From an uncultured Kordia sp. (GTDB lineage: Bacteria; Bacteroidota; Bacteroidia; Flavobacteriales; Flavobacteriaceae), in assembly GCA_913054565.1 (NCBI GenBank), contig CAJXHW010000058.1, forward strand, positions 1-9,382: a stretch of 9,382 nt of DNA. Reading direction: 5' to 3'. Below are positions 6,484-9,382 of this stretch, piece by piece. The notes beneath the pieces are model-generated. The model was not told where the DNA came from, made no database searches, and was given only the letters and a program-made list of their open reading frames with translations. A program made the position numbers and the translations under genes. Positions within the stretch are counted from its first letter, which is position 1. Every line of letters begins with the position of its first letter.

Positions 6484-6519
6484 AAAAAAGCAGAGTTTAA
6501 ATAGAGCTCTGCTTTTTTT
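6484..6519. terminator. Bidirectional intrinsic terminator between convergent genes
   Basis: A 12-bp stem pairs AAAAAAGCAGAG (6484-6495) with CTCTGCTTTTTT (6507-6518) around an 11-nt loop, with an extra T at 6519. The A-run on one side and T-run on the other give a GC-core hairpin followed by U-tract on both strands. It serves the PepSY-like gene ending at 6460 and the minus-strand operon ending at 6542. A competing CTTTTTT/AAAAAAG repeat (6474-6490) overlaps its left side. Confidence 0.85.
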
Positions 6520-6541
6520 ATTTAATGTAATTAGGCGTATG

Positions 6542-7078
6542 CTAACTATTGATGTCTCCAATCATTTTAACTTTATTCTGTATGGTATTAAAGTTAGGAG
6601 AATGTTTGTTAACCCGCTCCATGAGTTTTTTATATTGTTCTTTTGTGCCATTCCCTTTCACATGAAAAATAAATTTTAGCTCTGGAAATCCAGGGTTAGC
6701 ATCAGGAGTAATTCCTAAAAAGCCTTGTAAATCTAATTCACCGTCAATTTCTAATTGTAATTGGTCAATTTCTATGTTCATAGCTGTTGCACCAGTCATA
6801 AATGTCACGGCCATACAGCCGGCTAAACCGCCTAACATATATTCAGCCGGATTTGGTGCCGAATTAACGCCTAATATTTGAGAAGGTTCATCAATTGTAA
6901 AATTGAAATTACGTACTAGTTTGTGATTTCCTAATACCATGTTTTTTGTAGAAACAGTAGTTTTTGTACCACTTTCCCAATTTAAAAAAACACCATAAGT
7001 AGCTTTTGCTTCTTGGTTATTTTCCTTTACTTCATTAGCGAATTCACTCAATCCAGCTATGTTTATATTGTTTAACAT
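6542..7078 (-). CDS. OsmC family protein, single-cysteine variant
   Basis: The 178-aa product has the OsmC/Ohr layout. An N-terminal beta-rich half is followed by APNPAEYMLGGLAGCMAVTFM (74-94), the diagnostic helix with the conserved first cysteine at Cys88. A C-terminal beta-alpha-beta part ends with MERVNKHSPNFNTIQNKV (153-170). In classical two-cysteine OsmC/Ohr peroxidases a second cysteine sits in the latter helix (CPxS). Here the matching position is Ser160 in 'HSPNFNTI', resembling the one-cysteine OsmC subfamily with 'SPVFDTI'. Peroxidase activity by the usual disulfide route is therefore doubtful, and another thiol or sulfur role is possible. There is no signal peptide, so it is cytoplasmic. 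It is the last gene of a minus-strand operon, starting 7 bp after the stop of the PLP enzyme gene. AAGG lies only 1 nt before ATG, so translation may be coupled to the upstream gene. It ends at the bidirectional terminator. Confidence 0.88.
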   Translation of the reverse strand: MLNNINIAGLSEFANEVKENNQEAKATYGVFLNWESGTKTTVSTKNMVLGNHKLVRNFNFTIDEPSQILGVNSAPNPAEYMLGGLAGCMAVTFMTGATAMNIEIDQLQLEIDGELDLQGFLGITPDANPGFPELKFIFHVKGNGTKEQYKKLMERVNKHSPNFNTIQNKVKMIGDINS

Positions 7079-7085
7079 ACCTTAA

Positions 7086-8378
7086 TTATTTAAATATTTT
7101 TATTAATGCTTGTTCAATGTCGAATATTAAATCGGCAATATCTTCTACTCCCACAGATAAACGGATTAACCCATCATTAATTCCGATAGCCTTTTGCTGC
7201 TCTTTGGTTAAAGATGCTTGTGATGTGTTATATGGAAGTGAAATTAAACTTTCAACACCTCCTAAACTTGTGGCTTCTTTTGGTAGTTTTAATGTCTTTA
7301 ATAACGTGTGAGCTATCGCATCACCGCCTTCAATTTCAAAACTAATCATTCCGGAATATTTCCCTTTTAACTGTGTTGTTGCTAATTCATGTTGTTCATG
7401 GGAAGCTAAACCTGGGTAATAGACTTTTTTAATTTTAGGATGATTTTCTAAATATGTAGCTAAATCTAGGGCATTACTGTTGTGAGTTCTCATACGTAAT
7501 GCAAATGTTTTTAAGCTACGTTCAAGTAAAAAACAAGCATGAGGATCCATAGATCCGCCATTCTTAAGTAGTTGTGGCCAAATACGGTCAACTAGTTTTC
7601 TTGACCCTGATACTGTTCCTCCAATTAAATCAGAATGACCGTTTAAATATTTTGTAGCGGAATTAATTACTAGGTCAACACCTAGGTCAAGCATTTTTAT
7701 ATTGTATGGGGTTAAAAAAGTATTATCAATAATGACTCTTAAATTGTATTTTTTGCCTAAAGCTACGAGTCTTTCAATCGGTACAATTTTTAATAATGGG
7801 TTTGTAAGAGCTTCAAAGTAAAGAACTTTTGTGTTTTCTTGAATTGCAGCTTCAATTTCGTCAATACTTGTTGGCGAAGTAAATGTGACTGACATACCAT
7901 AACGGTCTAAATCTTCATATAGAAAGTTATAAGTACCGCCATAGATATCTCTTGAAGAAACAACATGGCTTCCTTTATCAAGTATTGCTAATAATGTAGA
8001 AGAAATTGCGGCCATCCCTGATGAAAAAACAATTGAACTTTCTGCATTTTCTAAGGAAGAAATTTTTTCTTGCACACTCCATTGTGAAGGGTTGCCGTAG
8101 CGAGTATAAATCATTTCATCTCTTCCGCGTCCTTCTTCAATAGCCTCATATGAAGCCTCACTTAAATAAAATGTAGAGCATTGAAAAATTGGTGTGCCTA
8201 AAGCCCCTGTTTTTTGATCGTCATATTGTCCGGCATGAACTGACTTTGTACTATCACCAAACTCTGTATAGCGTTTGTGTTGTAGTTTTGGACCTGATTC
8301 TCGTTTGCGTTTTAAATCATTAAACCAAACAGAACCATCTTTTCTTTTGTCCTCAATGTTTTGATAACTCTTTTTCAT
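7086..8378 (-). CDS. PLP-dependent trans-sulfuration family enzyme (Cys/Met metabolism)
   Basis: The 430-aa fold-type I PLP enzyme belongs to the family that includes cystathionine gamma-synthase, cystathionine gamma-lyase, methionine gamma-lyase and O-acylhomoserine sulfhydrylase. Visible residues are YTRYGNP (91-97, PLP-phosphate contact Tyr and Arg), SSGMAAIS (119-126), the ring-stacking Tyr146 in YGGT, DNTF (218-221) with Asp218 for the pyridine nitrogen, SATKYLNGHSD with PLP-Lys243, SLGGVESL (371-378) and IRLSVGVE. Gly148 replaces the cysteine of canonical methionine gamma-lyase, so that name is not supported. The usual C-terminal MTHA motif reads TSQA, with Gln387 for His. A charged N-terminal extension of about 38 residues precedes the normal start of the fold. 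It contains no later in-frame Met before residue 89, and a TTAGG patch lies 8 nt before ATG, so this start is kept. It is cytoplasmic, the middle gene of a minus-strand operon, 18 bp after the monooxygenase-like gene. The exact reaction (lyase or sulfhydrylase) is not determined. Confidence 0.88.
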   Translation of the reverse strand: MKKSYQNIEDKRKDGSVWFNDLKRKRESGPKLQHKRYTEFGDSTKSVHAGQYDDQKTGALGTPIFQCSTFYLSEASYEAIEEGRGRDEMIYTRYGNPSQWSVQEKISSLENAESSIVFSSGMAAISSTLLAILDKGSHVVSSRDIYGGTYNFLYEDLDRYGMSVTFTSPTSIDEIEAAIQENTKVLYFEALTNPLLKIVPIERLVALGKKYNLRVIIDNTFLTPYNIKMLDLGVDLVINSATKYLNGHSDLIGGTVSGSRKLVDRIWPQLLKNGGSMDPHACFLLERSLKTFALRMRTHNSNALDLATYLENHPKIKKVYYPGLASHEQHELATTQLKGKYSGMISFEIEGGDAIAHTLLKTLKLPKEATSLGGVESLISLPYNTSQASLTKEQQKAIGINDGLIRLSVGVEDIADLIFDIEQALIKIFK

Positions 8379-8396
8379 AGTTGAAGCCTAAGCAAC

Positions 8397-9382
8397 TTAA
8401 TTATTTAGTATTGGTACATCTTTTTTTGTTAATTTTTCTTTTTTAGTAATGTAGTTACTTAAGTATTCAGCGTCTTTTTTTATGCCACCTAGTGTAGCTG
8501 AACCTCTAGTGTAGAGCCATGGTAAGCCTAAAAAGTATAAGCCTTCTAGTTCACTAACACCTCTGTAGTTTTTAGGGTAATGACTATCATCCAAATCAAT
8601 GTCATCAATCCATTGAAAATTAGGTTTAAAACCAGTTGCCCAAATAATATTTTTTATGTCACTAACCTTTTGTTTTTCAAAATGTATAGTTTGATTATTT
8701 GCATCAAGAGTTCTTCCAACACAAATCACATTTTCTTTTTTGAATAATGTTTTAACGTCTGTACCGATTACTGGTTGACCTCCTTTACTTAATTTTTTAC
8801 CAATCCATGAATATTTATGAGCCGACAAAAAGCCAATTTTTTTAAACCACCACCATAACGTTTTTCCTAAGATTTCTTGAGGAATAGAATTAATGTTTGT
8901 GTTTCCTGAAAAATAGACTGTTCTATTAGTTTTGGAGATTTCGTTTAAAATCTGAACTCCAGAATCTCCTGCGCCTACAACTAATGTGCTTCCGTTTTGT
9001 AATTGATTAGGACTTTTATAATGTTCACTATGAATTTGAAAAATACTATCAGATATTTTTGTGTGGCAGGCTGGTGTAAATGGTTTATGAAATGGGCCAG
9101 TAGCAACAATAACGTTTTTTGTTAGGAATCCTTTAGTGTCACTCTTCAGTTTGAAAACTCCATTTTCCTTTTTTAAGGATGTTATTTTGTGATTAAATTC
9201 AATAGGGATATTAAATTTAACTACATAAGACTTTAGATAATCTGCAACCTCATACTTGTTAGCATAATGCCCTTTTTTATGCGGGAACTTCATGCCTGGT
9301 AGATTGTTAAATTCTGATGGAGTGAATAATTTTAATGAATCCCATCTTTTTAACCATGGAGCCCCAGTTTCAGAGTTTGCAT
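8397..9382 (-). CDS. Flavin-containing monooxygenase-like (CzcO/FMO-type) NAD(P)/FAD oxidoreductase, 5' partial
   Basis: The frame stays open to the right edge. 29 residues precede the ATG at 9293 and match the family (GAPWLKRWDSLKLFTP...LPG before MKFP), so 9293 is not the start. In total 327 residues are visible. The N-terminal FAD-binding GxGxxG is outside the window. Visible in order (numbered from 9380) are VATGPFHKPFTP (92-103), HSEHYKSP (117-124, the site equivalent to the FMO F/H...HxxxY region), the NADPH-binding GAGDSG (136-141, at 8958-8975) and WATGFKPN (247-254). A WWWF patch at about 176-179 is unusual. Such enzymes oxygenate soft nucleophiles, often S or N, using NADPH and FAD; the substrate here is unknown. 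No signal peptide can be judged, and it is probably cytoplasmic. It leads the visible operon with the trans-sulfuration enzyme and OsmC protein. The promoter is off the window. Confidence 0.87.
   Translation of the reverse strand, partial: ANSETGAPWLKRWDSLKLFTPSEFNNLPGMKFPHKKGHYANKYEVADYLKSYVVKFNIPIEFNHKITSLKKENGVFKLKSDTKGFLTKNVIVATGPFHKPFTPACHTKISDSIFQIHSEHYKSPNQLQNGSTLVVGAGDSGVQILNEISKTNRTVYFSGNTNINSIPQEILGKTLWWWFKKIGFLSAHKYSWIGKKLSKGGQPVIGTDVKTLFKKENVICVGRTLDANNQTIHFEKQKVSDIKNIIWATGFKPNFQWIDDIDLDDSHYPKNYRGVSELEGLYFLGLPWLYTRGSATLGGIKKDAEYLSNYITKKEKLTKKDVPILNN

Noticed and set aside
6352..6561. Minus-strand ORF spanning the terminator
   Set aside because: Crosses the bidirectional terminator and overlaps the ends of two real genes.
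7117..7311. Plus-strand ORF inside the trans-sulfuration gene
   Set aside because: Antisense shadow of the conserved C-terminal region of the PLP enzyme.
7086..8378. Naming the PLP enzyme methionine gamma-lyase
   Set aside because: The cysteine typical of canonical methionine gamma-lyase next to the stacking tyrosine is Gly148 here, so only the family level is supported.
8397..9293. Treating ATG 9293 as the true start of the FMO-like gene
   Set aside because: The frame continues upstream with family-typical sequence to the window edge, and the FAD-binding N-terminus would be missing.

Overview
The window is AT-rich with lysine/isoleucine/asparagine-heavy proteins, short secretion signals ending in FS|Q or FA|Q, and few strong Shine-Dalgarno sites. 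It also holds a bacillithiol-synthesis glycosyltransferase and a GH3/serine-hydrolase fusion. Together these point to a member of the Bacteroidota, most likely a (marine) Flavobacteriaceae. This is judged by eye from protein character, not from a database search. No rRNA, tRNA, CRISPR array, transposase or phage integration gene was seen, and most of the window looks like ordinary chromosome.

Left part (1-1425). The 3' end of an unrecognised, very charged gene enters from the left. It stops in one frame, but an adjacent frame that also looks coding continues to 175 past an A9 run. A gene-poor stretch follows (about 176-723). It has an imperfect inverted repeat that also contains two 10-bp direct repeats 22 bp apart, a doubtful 75-codon ORF, and a Bacteroidota-type promoter (TTTG-N22-TATAATTG) inside a 16-bp perfect palindrome. 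This promoter probably drives a small secreted protein of the 'QVGINTTTP' surface/tail-fibre-like type, which ends at a clear intrinsic terminator.

Centre, plus strand (1426-6520). A large secreted two-enzyme protein (NagZ-like GH3 beta-N-acetylglucosaminidase fused to a class-C-beta-lactamase-like serine hydrolase) is followed after 23 bp by bshA, the first enzyme of bacillithiol synthesis. The pair links cell-wall amino-sugar turnover to a GlcNAc-containing thiol. After a 318-bp gap with no clear terminator comes a small secreted PepSY-like protein. It ends at a bidirectional terminator shared with the convergent minus-strand operon.

Right part, minus strand (6542-9382). Three genes lie head to tail with gaps of 18 and 7 bp: a flavin-containing monooxygenase-like enzyme (5' end outside the window), a PLP-dependent trans-sulfuration-family enzyme with unusual active-site-region residues and an N-terminal extension, and an OsmC-family protein that keeps only one of the two classical cysteines. 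Together they look like a small organosulfur/thiol-handling operon. The substrate cannot be read from the sequence. This operon and the GH3-serine hydrolase/bshA pair are the most functionally suggestive parts of the window. Nothing here is convincingly a wholly new system.
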